A stretch of DNA of 64,000 nucleotides from JAKVAV01 sp964651785 (GTDB lineage: Bacteria > Bacteroidota > Bacteroidia > Flavobacteriales_D > Cryomorphaceae), in the NCBI GenBank assembly GCA_964651785.1, contig CAZYWJ010000006.1, forward strand, positions 27,804 to 91,803. Reading direction: 5' to 3'. Shown piece after piece: positions 1 through 8,192 of the stretch (position 1 is its first letter; each line of letters starts with the position of its first letter). Both the position numbers and the translations under genes were made by a program. A model generated the notes under the pieces. The model was not told the origin of the DNA. It saw only the letters and a list, made by a program, of their open reading frames with translations, and made no database searches.

Positions 1-429
1 GACGATGAGCACCGATGCCATATCGGCGAAACGATGAGCCACTGCGAGTACAATAAGAAGAACGGCAATCGATCCCGCTGCAGCAGCCGAAATCACTACG
101 ATCTGCGAAGTTGCCAAAACGCCTCCACCGAGTGTAAGAATACCCACGGCCAGCGATGACCCACTGGTAAGCCCCAAGACGGAAGGTCCGGCCAGCGGAT
201 TTCGGAAAAGTGTTTGCATAAAAAGGCCGCCGAGTGCCAAACCTGCCCCGCCGCAAATTGCCGCAACCGTTCGGGGAATGCGCGATTCGCGAATGATAAT
301 TCCTTGAAGCTCATTTGCAGTTCCGAAAAAAGCCGAAAGCGGAATATCCACCGAACCCAGCAACAGAGATGCAGGTATCAAAACCAGCAAAATCAACAAA
401 CAGAGAAACCACTTGGCCGTTTTGGACAT
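1..429 (-). CDS. FecCD/BtuC-family ABC importer permease (N-terminal part)
   Basis: Inner-membrane permease of an ABC importer for iron-siderophore, heme or cobalamin. The 143 visible residues start MSKTAKWFLC, form hydrophobic helices, and include the family hallmark RIPRTVAAICGGAGLALGG followed by MQTLFRNPLAGPSVLGLTSG. The gene runs off the window edge; family members have about 330 residues, so the C-terminal half is outside. The matching substrate-binding lipoprotein is at 1467-2558 on the same strand, but a toxin-antitoxin pair on the opposite strand sits between them, so this permease needs its own promoter. A TAnnTTTG element lies 4 nt upstream of the ATG. The transported ligand cannot be told from sequence. 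Confidence 0.9.
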   Translation of the reverse strand, partial: MSKTAKWFLCLLILLVLIPASLLLGSVDIPLSAFFGTANELQGIIIRESRIPRTVAAICGGAGLALGGLFMQTLFRNPLAGPSVLGLTSGSSLAVGILTLGGGVLATSQIVVISAAAAGSIAVLLIVLAVAHRFADMASVLIV

Positions 430-433
430 GGGC

Positions 434-441
434 CAAAGATA
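434..441 (-). promoter_or_regulatory. -7 promoter element of the FecCD permease
   Basis: Reads TATCTTTG on the minus strand, matching the Bacteroidota -7 consensus TAnnTTTG, with exactly four bases before the ATG. With the usual -7 to +1 distance, transcription would begin at or next to the start codon, giving a leaderless mRNA (inference). Confidence 0.5.
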
Positions 442-504
442 AGTTTACTCTCTGTTCTTAAGACTGAAGTCCTATTTTGAAAACAGACAATTTTTTACGA
501 AATT

Positions 505-512
505 TACTTTTG
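505..512 (+). promoter_or_regulatory. -7 promoter element of the antitoxin-toxin operon
   Basis: Reads TACTTTTG, a full match to the Bacteroidota -7 consensus, 17 nt upstream of the antitoxin ATG. It partly overlaps the first half-site of the adjacent operator. No well-spaced -33 TTG was found; the nearest TTTG at 476-479 is a few bases too far. Confidence 0.55.
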
Positions 513-536
513 ATAAATTATATTATCATATGATAA
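511..536 (+). promoter_or_regulatory. Palindromic autoregulatory operator over the antitoxin start codon
   Basis: Three alternating half-sites TGATAA (511-516), TTATCA (523-528) and TGATAA (531-536). The last two form a perfect 14-bp palindrome TTATCATATGATAA centred on the ATG at 530. A dimeric Xre-type antitoxin bound here would cover the transcription start and start codon, the usual arrangement for toxin-antitoxin autorepression (inference). Confidence 0.6.
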
Positions 537-994
537 AATATAGGAGTTCCGAAGATTCTAAACAGAGGTATGAACATCTGATAGAAATACTCGGATCAAA
601 ACTAGTAAATGCAAAAATCGAAAGTCCATTTGATTTTATAACGGCGGCAGTTAAAGGGTTAGATTCACAAGCTATCACAAATTTCAGAAACCATTTTGGT
701 CTTCAGAGAGATTTTACCGCAGGACTTCTAAATGTTTCAGAGCCCACCGTTTATCGGTGGATTAATGACAAAAGAAAACTCGATCGCAATCGTGCTATTT
801 TGCTCTTTGAAGTGACAAACCTCTTTCTCTATGGAATTGATGTCTTTGAATCAAAGGATAACTTTTTCAAATGGCTTGAACTTCCAAATACTGCGTTAGG
901 CGGTCTGGAGCCTAAGCAATTATTGGAGGTACCCGGTGGTATAGCCAGAGTCGAAGAGTTGCTCGGTAGAATTGAATACGGAGTATTGAGCTAG
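530..994 (+). CDS. Xre/MbcA/ParS-type antitoxin (DUF2384)
   Basis: Antitoxin of a RES/Xre type II toxin-antitoxin module; it should bind and neutralise the toxin encoded 4 nt downstream and repress the operon. The 154-residue protein has an N-terminal helical part, a DNA-binding region (about 60-90, including SEPTVYRWINDKRKLDRN) and a C-terminal toxin-binding domain with the DUF2384 pattern WLELPNTALGG, then LLEVPGGIARVEELLGRIEYG. The ATG is embedded in a palindrome with a -7 element just upstream. The pair is on the opposite strand to both flanking importer genes, suggesting insertion into that operon. Confidence 0.9.
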   Translation: MIKYRSSEDSKQRYEHLIEILGSKLVNAKIESPFDFITAAVKGLDSQAITNFRNHFGLQRDFTAGLLNVSEPTVYRWINDKRKLDRNRAILLFEVTNLFLYGIDVFESKDNFFKWLELPNTALGGLEPKQLLEVPGGIARVEELLGRIEYGVLS

Positions 995-998
995 TCAA

Positions 999-1457
999 AT
1001 GATTCTTTACAGAATTACCAAGAGCAAGTACGCCGCTGATCTAAGTGGATATGGGGCTGCCATACATCCCGGCAGATGGAATAAAAGAGGAACATCAGTA
1101 TTGTACACCGGAATGACTGCAGAGATCGCCCTATTAGAAACACTTGTGCAACTTCCGAACATGCTGACTCCCCGTCTCGATATGGTCACAATTCAGATAC
1201 CCGACAAATCATGCTTCGAGTATTCCATTGCAGATTTGCCTGAAAATTGGTCGAACTATCCTGCGCCCACCATACTAGCGGAGATCGGGCAAAGATGGGT
1301 AAATGAGAATAAATATTTGGGACTAATTGTTCCGAGTTGCATAATACCTACAGCCAAAAATGTAGTTCTAAACTGTCAACATGTGAGATATAGGGAAGTC
1401 AGCATAGTTGATCAGAAACCTTTTCAAATCGATAAAAGACTTATAAGAACTACTTAG
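999..1457 (+). CDS. RES-domain toxin (NAD+ phosphorylase family)
   Basis: Toxin of the RES/Xre module. Characterised relatives deplete NAD+ by phosphorolysis, arresting growth. The 152-residue protein keeps the family signature residues: R26 (in HPGRWNKRGT), Y36 (VLYTG), E47 (ALLETLV) and S113 (VPSC); the spacing R-Y-E is 10 and 11 residues as in studied members. No inactivating change is visible, so the toxin looks functional. It starts 4 nt after the antitoxin stop. The stop codon is only about 10 nt from the 3' end of the convergent binding-protein gene, so the insertion is tight. Confidence 0.9.
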   Translation: MILYRITKSKYAADLSGYGAAIHPGRWNKRGTSVLYTGMTAEIALLETLVQLPNMLTPRLDMVTIQIPDKSCFEYSIADLPENWSNYPAPTILAEIGQRWVNENKYLGLIVPSCIIPTAKNVVLNCQHVRYREVSIVDQKPFQIDKRLIRTT

Positions 1458-1466
1458 CTCAAACTC

Positions 1467-2558
1467 TTATAACGGTTTGAAATAGTGAAATGTAGGATCA
1501 GGTTCTACCTGAGGATGAAAAATGTGATAAAGGTCTGAAAGAATGAGGTGAGGCTCCATAATGGCATCGCCGAAGTAATCCGTTTCGGCCGAATTGCAGA
1601 TGAAAATCTGCCGCTTCTTAAAAGCGTTGAGGTTTTCATAAAGCGGGCTCATCTCCAGAATATCATCGTATGTAAATGGCTCCTCGGAAGAAACGACGAG
1701 CCCCCAATAATCAGCTTGGGAAATCGTAGAAAGCGCCTGCTCAAAATCAAGCTCAGCATTCTCTTGCCCTTCTAAATGTTGGAACGTATAACGCGCTCCG
1801 GCATTTCGGATAAACTCCGCAATAAAGCTATCCCTTCCCGGGGCATACCAAAAATCGCCATAGCGGCTACCCGTAAAGGCCGACGGAAGAGTTGAATGAA
1901 GCATGGCCTGTGTGCTAACCTTCGTGTAAGCCGCTTCTATTTCATCAAAAATTTTGACCGCTTCCTCGTATTTTCCCAAGAAGCATCCCACGACCTTTAT
2001 CCATTCGGTTCTGCCGAGCGGATGAGATTCTTTATAATCCATGAGCAGCGCCACCGGAATTCCAAGTTCTTCATATCTCGAAAAATCTGCTTCGCCATAG
2101 CTATAGGCGAATACAACATCCGGATGGATTTCGAGCAATCTTTCAAAGTCTATACCATCGCCTGAAATCATTTCTGCAATAGCGCCCGAAGCTATCGCTT
2201 GAAGCAGTCGTTCATTCTTCACCCCTTCGGTATATGTCATCCCTTTGATTTCCTCTACCGCATCCAATCGCGCAAAAAAGGCTCCGAATGTAGTGCTGTT
2301 TAAAACGGCAGACTCAATGGGAATAGAAATCGTGGCACTGTCAGATTTTGACAGCTGATACGTATCGAGCACCTGCGTAGTATCTTGTGGATTTCTGACG
2401 ACTATTTCATATCCGGCATCCGTTTCGGATAAGGTGAATCCGGTAGCAAACTTTACCTCGTGAACTACGCTCTCCTTCGATTTTTCAGAAGTTTGATTCT
2501 GCTTATTGGCAGAGACACAACCGCAACATATAAGAAGGAAAAGTGTTAGAATCCGCAT
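1467..2558 (-). CDS. Iron/heme/cobalamin ABC importer substrate-binding lipoprotein (BtuF/FecB type)
   Basis: Periplasmic or lipid-anchored binding protein that delivers a metal chelate to the FecCD permease. It begins MRILTLFLLICCGC, a short signal peptide with a probable lipidated cysteine. The body has the helical-backbone binding-protein pattern, for example EVKFATGF, then RLDAVEEIKG, and a C-terminal lobe with YWGLVVSSEEPFTYDD. About 363 residues. An ATG nine codons upstream is in frame, but I chose 2558 because its ATG overlaps the previous stop as TAATG and places the signal peptide at the terminus. It is translationally coupled to the HlyD-like adaptor gene, an unusual neighbour for an importer component. 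Confidence 0.85.
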   Translation of the reverse strand: MRILTLFLLICCGCVSANKQNQTSEKSKESVVHEVKFATGFTLSETDAGYEIVVRNPQDTTQVLDTYQLSKSDSATISIPIESAVLNSTTFGAFFARLDAVEEIKGMTYTEGVKNERLLQAIASGAIAEMISGDGIDFERLLEIHPDVVFAYSYGEADFSRYEELGIPVALLMDYKESHPLGRTEWIKVVGCFLGKYEEAVKIFDEIEAAYTKVSTQAMLHSTLPSAFTGSRYGDFWYAPGRDSFIAEFIRNAGARYTFQHLEGQENAELDFEQALSTISQADYWGLVVSSEEPFTYDDILEMSPLYENLNAFKKRQIFICNSAETDYFGDAIMEPHLILSDLYHIFHPQVEPDPTFHYFKPL

Positions 2559-3658
2559 TAACCCTCCGTGATTGGTTGGTTCCAAATTTTGATCTCATCT
2601 CCTTCAGAAACGCCGCTCAGCACCTCGACTTTGATTCCGTCAGACAATCCGAGCTTTACATCGCGCCTTTCGAATTTCTGATCGCCCACCGCTATTTCCA
2701 CGAAGGTGGTGGTATCATTTTCATACTGCACCAAACCTTCATCGATGGCGAGCACGTCATCTCTCCGGTCCAAAACGACATTGGCATTGGCCGAATACCC
2801 CGCACGGATAAATTGGTTCTCCTTCAAGTCCACGGCCGCTTTTATTTCAAATTGTATAGCTCCGTTTTCTTCTACCCCTTTCGGTGAAATATATTCCAAT
2901 TTCGCGTCGAATTCTTCGTTTTCGATGGCTCCGATGGTAAGTATCAAGTCCATTCCCTCGGATATTTTGCCCACCTCACTTTCATCGACTTTTCCTTCAA
3001 AAATGAGGTCAGTCATATCTGCAATGGAAGCAATTGTAGTTCCCTCATTGAAGTTGTTTAATTCTATGACGCTATTCCCGATTTCGATTGGCACATCCAG
3101 TACCATACCCGTGATTGTGCTTCTAACCAATGTATTCGCCGCATCGCTGTTTTTGCTACTCACCCCTTCGCGAACGATTTGCAGATTGTCCTTCGCAGCG
3201 TCAAATTCAGCCTCAGCGTTCCGCTTTGCCAAGTCGAATGGTTGGTAATCGGCGTAAGAAATAACACCATCATCAAAAAGCTTTTTGTTTCGATCGAAAT
3301 CAATTTTGGAATTCTCCAATGCTATCTCGGCTCGAGCCAATCTGTTTTCGGCATTATTAAGCGTTACCATATCGGGAATTACCTTGATTCTGGCAATTAC
3401 ATCTCCCTCCTTAATTGACATGCCGGGCTCGATGTAAAGCTTATCAATAATGCCTGAAACGACCGGTTTGATAGCGATCTCCTTTCGGGGAAGAACGCTT
3501 CCCGTAGCTACCGTCTTTTTTATGATGTTGGTACGCTGCGGAGCTTCTACGTTGTATGTCACGGGCTTTTCCTGTGATTTTTCGTAGAGGTAGTACATCG
3601 TCCAAGCCAGCAGGCCGACGATGAGAATGGACGCAATGATGAAAATTACTTTTTTCAT
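2558..3658 (-). CDS. HlyD/MacA-family periplasmic adaptor subunit
   Basis: Membrane-fusion protein that links the inner-membrane MacB-like permeases to an outer-membrane channel. The 366 residues comprise one N-terminal membrane anchor (about 5-23), a barrel-sandwich (lipoyl-like) half motif around 60-90 (IAIKPVVSGIIDKLYIEPG), a coiled-coil hairpin (about 100-160), the second half motif (about 175-210, with STITGMVLDVPIEIG) and beta-barrel/membrane-proximal domains to the end. It follows the two permeases and ATPase in one operon. No outer-membrane TolC partner is in the window. The exported substrate is unknown. Confidence 0.9.
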   Translation of the reverse strand: MKKVIFIIASILIVGLLAWTMYYLYEKSQEKPVTYNVEAPQRTNIIKKTVATGSVLPRKEIAIKPVVSGIIDKLYIEPGMSIKEGDVIARIKVIPDMVTLNNAENRLARAEIALENSKIDFDRNKKLFDDGVISYADYQPFDLAKRNAEAEFDAAKDNLQIVREGVSSKNSDAANTLVRSTITGMVLDVPIEIGNSVIELNNFNEGTTIASIADMTDLIFEGKVDESEVGKISEGMDLILTIGAIENEEFDAKLEYISPKGVEENGAIQFEIKAAVDLKENQFIRAGYSANANVVLDRRDDVLAIDEGLVQYENDTTTFVEIAVGDQKFERRDVKLGLSDGIKVEVLSGVSEGDEIKIWNQPITEG

Positions 3659-3669
3659 GTTGATTGTTT

Positions 3670-4920
3670 CTATTCGGTTCTAAGTGCTTCGATAGGTTTG
3701 ATTCTCACGGCGCGCCATGCAGGAAGCAAGCCTGCCATGGAACCCGAAATGATGAGGATGATTAATGCGGTGAGTACAATTTGAAAATCCACTCCGGGAT
3801 TGCGAAAAGAGCCATCCTGACCTTCCACAAATACCGATACCAATTCCAAAAGCCAAACCCCGGAAATGACACCCAAAAATCCCGCAATGGAAGCCAGGAA
3901 AAGAGACTCCAATAAGATTTGAGAAACAATATTCCAAGGTGTCGCACCTAAAGCTTTGCGCACGCCTATTTCATTGGTGCGTTCTTTTACAATGACAAGC
4001 ATGATATTGCTTACGCCAATAATTCCCGCAATAAGCGTTAGGACACCCACAAACCAAGAGAGTCCTTTTATCCCGTTGAAGATACCATTCATTTGATTGA
4101 ACTCTTCTTCTAAATTAAAATAACCAAAAGCGCGGTCATCTTCGGGGTGTATCTTATGGCGAACTTTCAATTTATCTACAATTTTTTGTTCCATCACGGA
4201 AACGGGTACATCATCCTGACTCGTGATGCTCATCCAGCCTACCACGTCCCCGTAATTGAACGCCTTCTGAAAAGTGGTAAAGGGCACGAATATGCTCTTC
4301 GTATCTTCTTCAGCACGCTCTCCGCTATAAGTAGATTTGTAAACTCCGACCACTTGAAAGTTGACCCCTGAGATTTTAATGTATTTACCCAAAGGCTCTT
4401 CACCTTTCTCGAAGAGTTCCTGTTTCACGCGTTCGCCGATTACGCACACTTTTCTCAACTCATCCAAGTCGGCCCAATTGATAAATCTTCCCTCCGTGAT
4501 GGGGCGTGGCTCTACCTTAAAGTAATCAGGCGTATCTCCGAAAACGGAAAAAGAACCTGTTCGAATTCCTCGGGTCACATTATTTTCTCCGCGGTATCCT
4601 CCCAATTGATTTCTGGGAGAAAGGATGTCAATTTCGGGAACGTTACTCTTGAGGTATTCCACATCGCTGCTGCGAAGGTTGAATCGTCTGCCCTGTTTAA
4701 AACCTGCATAGGCTTTGGTGGTGGATTGCGTCCAAATGAACATACAGTTTGTCACTCGATTAAAATTGGCGGTAACGCCATTCTGCAAACCTTGTCCCGA
4801 GCCCATCATGACAATGAGCATCATAATACCCCACATCACCCCGAAAGCGGTGGCGATGGTGCGAAACGGATTTTTGCTCAGCACCTGAATGACTTCTGCC
4901 CATTTGTCGCGATCAAACAT
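3670..4920 (-). CDS. MacB/FtsX-family ABC transporter permease
   Basis: Inner-membrane, mechanotransmitting permease of a tripartite ABC exporter. The 416 residues have the MacB layout: first membrane helix (about 20-45), a large periplasmic domain (about 50-280), then three C-terminal helices containing LIAGIIGVSNIMLVIVKERT and the conserved NEIGVRKALGAT coupling segment, ending in RIKPIEALRTE. It lacks an ATPase domain; that is a separate gene at 5978-6661. A close paralogue lies immediately upstream (4922-5985), separated by one base, so the exporter may work as a heterodimer. Confidence 0.9.
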   Translation of the reverse strand: MFDRDKWAEVIQVLSKNPFRTIATAFGVMWGIMMLIVMMGSGQGLQNGVTANFNRVTNCMFIWTQSTTKAYAGFKQGRRFNLRSSDVEYLKSNVPEIDILSPRNQLGGYRGENNVTRGIRTGSFSVFGDTPDYFKVEPRPITEGRFINWADLDELRKVCVIGERVKQELFEKGEEPLGKYIKISGVNFQVVGVYKSTYSGERAEEDTKSIFVPFTTFQKAFNYGDVVGWMSITSQDDVPVSVMEQKIVDKLKVRHKIHPEDDRAFGYFNLEEEFNQMNGIFNGIKGLSWFVGVLTLIAGIIGVSNIMLVIVKERTNEIGVRKALGATPWNIVSQILLESLFLASIAGFLGVISGVWLLELVSVFVEGQDGSFRNPGVDFQIVLTALIILIISGSMAGLLPAWRAVRIKPIEALRTE

Positions 4921-4921
4921 T

Positions 4922-5985
4922 CTACTCGTCTTTTAAGGCAATTACAGGTTTAATTCTTGCCGCTCGCAAAGAAGGAAACAATCCTGCCAGTGCTCCCGCA
5001 ATGACCATGATGGCCAAAGTGATCAAGGCCACATCAAAGTCGACTTCGGGATTTCGGAACATCTCTACCTCTCCGATTAGGTTGGCTACGCCCTCCAAAG
5101 TGAAAACACCCAAGACCAAACCGATGTAGCCGGCCAGCGCCGTAATGAAAATCGATTCTTGCAGTACCANNNNNNNNNNNNNNNNNNNNNNNNNNNNNNN
5201 NNNNNNNNNNNNNNNNNNNNNNNNNNNNNNNNNNNNNNNNNNNNNNNNNNNNNNNNNNNNNNNNNNNNNTCGGTCATTCGCATGGATTCGGGTAGCGTCA
5301 GATTGCCGGTAGTGACCATAAACATTTGAATATCGTCACCGGCACCGAATACGCTTTGCCCCGAGCTCAGCGGGATATAGATGTATCGTTGTTCTCGGGA
5401 ATTTCCCGTGTCTTCAAATACACCCACCACCTTAAACGGAATCCCGAAAACACGGACGTACTCTCCGAGCGGATTCTTATCGGGAAACAGATCTGACACT
5501 ATTTCTTTTCCGATAACCGCTACTTTTCGGGTTTCCAGCAAATCATCGGGATTCAGAAATCTCCCTTTCATGATGATACTGTTTTCTATAAACTGATGAT
5601 CAGGATTCACCGCTCTCAGCGGGTAAGTGCTGTACTCATCACCATACGATACTTCAGCATTCCAAACCATGTAGCGTGCCGTAGCATACTCTACGCCATC
5701 TATATAGTCGCGGACATTTTCAAAGTCTTCATTTTTGAATTGAATTTCTCTTCCCGGCTTCAAACCCTTGTAGGCCATCGAGGTTTTGCCTGAATAGACC
5801 CAAATGCTATTGATGGCATCATCGGCGAACGTATGTATGACCCCTCGGTGCAGGCCGGTGCTGGCCCCCAATAAAATGACAAGCATGAATACACCCCACA
5901 TCACGGAGAAAGCCGTAAGGAAGGTGCGCAACTTATTCTTGCGAATGGTTGCCAAAATTTCCTGCCATTTGTCGAGATCAAACAT
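4922..5985 (-). CDS. MacB/FtsX-family ABC transporter permease, interrupted by an assembly gap
   Basis: Second permease of the exporter, paralogous to 3670-4920. The upstream part (5270-5985) starts MFDLDKWQEILATIRKNKLR and carries the first membrane helix and most of the periplasmic domain; the downstream part (4922-5169) carries the last membrane helices and ends ARIKPVIALKDE. The 100 N between them put the two halves in different frames, so the true gap is not 100 nt. Alignment by eye to the paralogue suggests about 87 residues (roughly 260 nt) are missing, including the VRKALGAT segment. The ATG overlaps the ATPase gene by 8 nt. I regard it as one intact gene broken only by the assembly. 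Confidence 0.85.
5170..5269. other. Assembly gap (100 N), true size unknown
   Basis: Run of 100 N inside the second MacB-like permease. Its flanks are not duplicated, unlike four other gaps in the window, so real sequence is missing here. Comparison with the paralogous gene suggests about 260 nt. Confidence 0.95.
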
Positions 5986-6661
5986 GGGCCATGAAATTGT
6001 GGCTTTCTATAATTCCGTCTTTCAGCTTGATTAACCGATCGGTCTTTTCAGCGATATCAAGTTCGTGGGTTACGATAACCACGGTCATTCCGTCGGCATT
6101 CACCTGTTTGAGTAAATCCATCACGGAATAAGAGGTAGCCGAATCTAAAGCTCCCGTTGGCTCATCGGCCAAAATAACTTTCGGGTTGGTGATCAATGAT
6201 CGAGCGATGGCCACTCGTTGTTTTTGCCCCCCGCTTAATTCTGAAGGCATGTGGTCAGCCCATTCCAGCAGTCCCACTTTGTCCAGATATTCTCTTGCCA
6301 AATCGTTTCGTTTCCGACGGCTTACTCCTTTGTAGTATAAAGGAAGTGCGACATTCTCCACCGCATTTTTAAAAGAAATAAGATTAAAAGATTGAAATAT
6401 AAAACCGATCAAATCGCTGCGGTATCTGGCCGATTTTGTCTCCGAAAGATTTTTGATCAAGGTTCCGTCCAGACGATACTCACCGGAGTCGTAGCTATCG
6501 AGTATGCCGAGAATGTTCAGCAAGGTTGATTTGCCGGAACCTGACGACCCCATAATCGAAACCAGCTCACCGTCTTTTATTTCCAGATCAATTCCTTTCA
6601 GAACCTGCAACGGTCGATTTCCGACCATGTAACTTTTATTGATATTGTTGAGGGTGATCAT
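5978..6661 (-). CDS. MacB/LolD-type ABC transporter ATP-binding protein
   Basis: Cytoplasmic ATPase that powers the adjacent MacB-like permease pair. The 227 residues contain all ABC motifs: Walker A GSSGSGKSTLLN (about 37-48), Q-loop IFQSFN, signature LSGGQKQRVAIARSL (about 141-155), Walker B VILADEPTGALD and the switch histidine in VIVTHE. It is the first gene of an operon ATPase - permease - permease - adaptor - binding protein, and its end overlaps the next gene by 8 nt. Upstream, TAGATTTT lies 4 nt before the ATG, one base off the -7 consensus. Confidence 0.92.
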   Translation of the reverse strand: MITLNNINKSYMVGNRPLQVLKGIDLEIKDGELVSIMGSSGSGKSTLLNILGILDSYDSGEYRLDGTLIKNLSETKSARYRSDLIGFIFQSFNLISFKNAVENVALPLYYKGVSRRKRNDLAREYLDKVGLLEWADHMPSELSGGQKQRVAIARSLITNPKVILADEPTGALDSATSYSVMDLLKQVNADGMTVVIVTHELDIAEKTDRLIKLKDGIIESHNFMAHV

Positions 6662-6749
6662 ATCGAAAATCTAAGGTAGACAGCCTGAATAAAAGGAAAG
6701 TCTTGTTTTACTTGAGCGGTAGAATGTCCTGATACGTGGACAAAAAGCA

Positions 6750-6783
6750 GTCGCCCGGCTCGAAGGTAATCGAGCCGGGCGAC
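6750..6783 (-). terminator. Rho-independent terminator after the SusE/F-position gene
   Basis: Perfect 14-bp stem (GTCGCCCGGCTCGA and its complement) with a 6-nt loop. On the minus strand it is followed by CTGCTTTTTG, a T-tract. It ends the susC-susD-accessory operon that stops at 6817. Confidence 0.85.
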
Positions 6784-6816
6784 AGAAGATAAAATTCAAC
6801 AAAGTTTAACGGAATG

Positions 6817-7677
6817 CTATTCGGGGCAGCCGGGAATGAGCTGAACGAAACCACTATATGGTGCCGTATCTAGAGGTGGTTTCGTAAATGAAACTTGGAT
6901 TTCATCTAAAATGTCGCCCTCGCTTAATCCGAAAAATTCTTCAGGTATCATAACAAATGAAAAAATGCCGTCTCCATCATTCGTCATTGCTACCTCAGAT
7001 TCATCAGTGACCATGAGTTCCTGAAGATTTCCTCCATTTACGCGATAACGGAGACGGGCAAAGTAGGCATCTCCGTTGCGCAAACCGGGATTAGCTTCTT
7101 GCTTACTATCGTAAGTGATGAAGAAATAATCATCTTGAAAAAAGGTAGTAGGAAATGGACAAACTTTATCAAAACATCCCACGGGTTCAGGGATTATATT
7201 TAAATCAGGAGATTTTTGTTCAGGCAGATCAGCGGGGGCTCCATTCCTCTCCTTTATCAAAAAATCGATGCCGTTCTGATAAAATGTTTCCGCAGGAACA
7301 TTGTAGAATTGAACCAAAGAAGCTCCGAGAAAATCAAAATACCATAAATCAGGGTTTTCAGGATCTTGAGTCATTTGCAAATTTTCATTCGAACTGCCCC
7401 ACTCGCCATTTTGCACATTGAAAGTTTCACCATTAACATTCAAATCCGGTCGGGCTTCATTGGGATTCCATGCCCAGATAAATAATGGATTAGATTCCGG
7501 ATCAGCATCAGCCAATTCCGGACATCCACACGCATCTGAAGTGATGTCTACGTACAATCTTATCTCATTACTCGTAACGTCAGTAGGAGATGGCTCAAAA
7601 TACACCCCTTGAGCATCTATAATATTTATCATTCCAAAAAAAGCAACTATCACTAATAGTATTATCTTCTTCATCAT
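6817..7677 (-). CDS. Secreted protein in SusE/SusF position, probable starch-binding accessory
   Basis: Protein of 286 residues with a signal peptide (MMKKIILLVIVAFFGM ... IDAQ) and no lipobox, enzymatic motif or T9SS domain. It is the last gene of the susC-susD operon, where SusE/SusF glycan-binding proteins usually sit, and is followed by a strong terminator. The segment around residues 25-160 (beta-rich, with IRLYVDITSDAC, a W-rich stretch, LWYFDFLG and FYNV) resembles by eye the N-terminal domain of the secreted GH13 at 12841-15669, which has the same order of elements. Function as an alpha-glucan-binding protein is inference from position and that resemblance. Confidence 0.6.
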   Translation of the reverse strand: MMKKIILLVIVAFFGMINIIDAQGVYFEPSPTDVTSNEIRLYVDITSDACGCPELADADPESNPLFIWAWNPNEARPDLNVNGETFNVQNGEWGSSNENLQMTQDPENPDLWYFDFLGASLVQFYNVPAETFYQNGIDFLIKERNGAPADLPEQKSPDLNIIPEPVGCFDKVCPFPTTFFQDDYFFITYDSKQEANPGLRNGDAYFARLRYRVNGGNLQELMVTDESEVAMTNDGDGIFSFVMIPEEFFGLSEGDILDEIQVSFTKPPLDTAPYSGFVQLIPGCPE

Positions 7678-7684
7678 CGTTTCT

Positions 7685-8179
7685 TTACGATTTTCTCAAA
7701 AAAACCAATCTATATCCTAAAACGGCTCGATCTTCGCCATCAATGTTACAGAACTTACGCACGTTCATTTTAAGTTCCGTATCAACAATACGCGTAGGTC
7801 CTCCCAACGGAGAATCAATCACTCTATCTTCAGAAACCAAAATTATACGCGAAGGAGTCTGCGGATTATTGAAAGACCAAGTCCCTTCATTCGGAAAAAA
7901 ATTAACCCCTGCTCCTGATGATGATTGAAATGTCCCATCAGCATTAAATTTAATCTCAAGCAAATCGGTTCCTTCGGTATAAAACCGGGAAATATCCTTT
8001 TCGGGTTTCGAAGGGTTCCCTTCATCTACAAGGTATACCTCACTCACCACCCATGCGGTGGCTACCAGTCCTTCAGTCTTTCCAAAGGGTTCACCAATAT
8101 CGGCTTCATCCTCTTTGCAACCATAAAGAAAAAAAAGTACAAATGTGAAAACTAAAAATTTACTGATGTGAAATTTCAT
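7685..8179 (-). CDS. Small lipocalin-like lipoprotein (DUF5004-like)
   Basis: Lipoprotein of 164 residues with signal peptide and lipobox ending at C21 (FFLYGC). After the anchor there is one beta-rich domain with LVATAWVVSEV, LEIKFNADGTFQSS and GTWSFNNPQTP, the pattern of lipocalin-like DUF5004 proteins common in Bacteroidota. No catalytic residues are evident. It lies between susD and the SusE/F-position gene, so it is probably a surface or periplasmic accessory of the glycan uptake system. A perfect -7 element sits in the 13-nt space after susD, so it may also be transcribed independently. Confidence 0.65.
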   Translation of the reverse strand: MKFHISKFLVFTFVLFFLYGCKEDEADIGEPFGKTEGLVATAWVVSEVYLVDEGNPSKPEKDISRFYTEGTDLLEIKFNADGTFQSSSGAGVNFFPNEGTWSFNNPQTPSRIILVSEDRVIDSPLGGPTRIVDTELKMNVRKFCNIDGEDRAVLGYRLVFLRKS

Positions 8180-8183
8180 ATTT

Positions 8184-8191
8184 CAAAGATA
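8184..8191 (-). promoter_or_regulatory. Internal -7 promoter element of the DUF5004-like gene
   Basis: Reads TATCTTTG on the minus strand with four bases to the ATG, squeezed between the susD stop (8193) and the next start (8179). It would give a leaderless internal transcript. Confidence 0.45.
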
Positions 8192-8192
8192 A

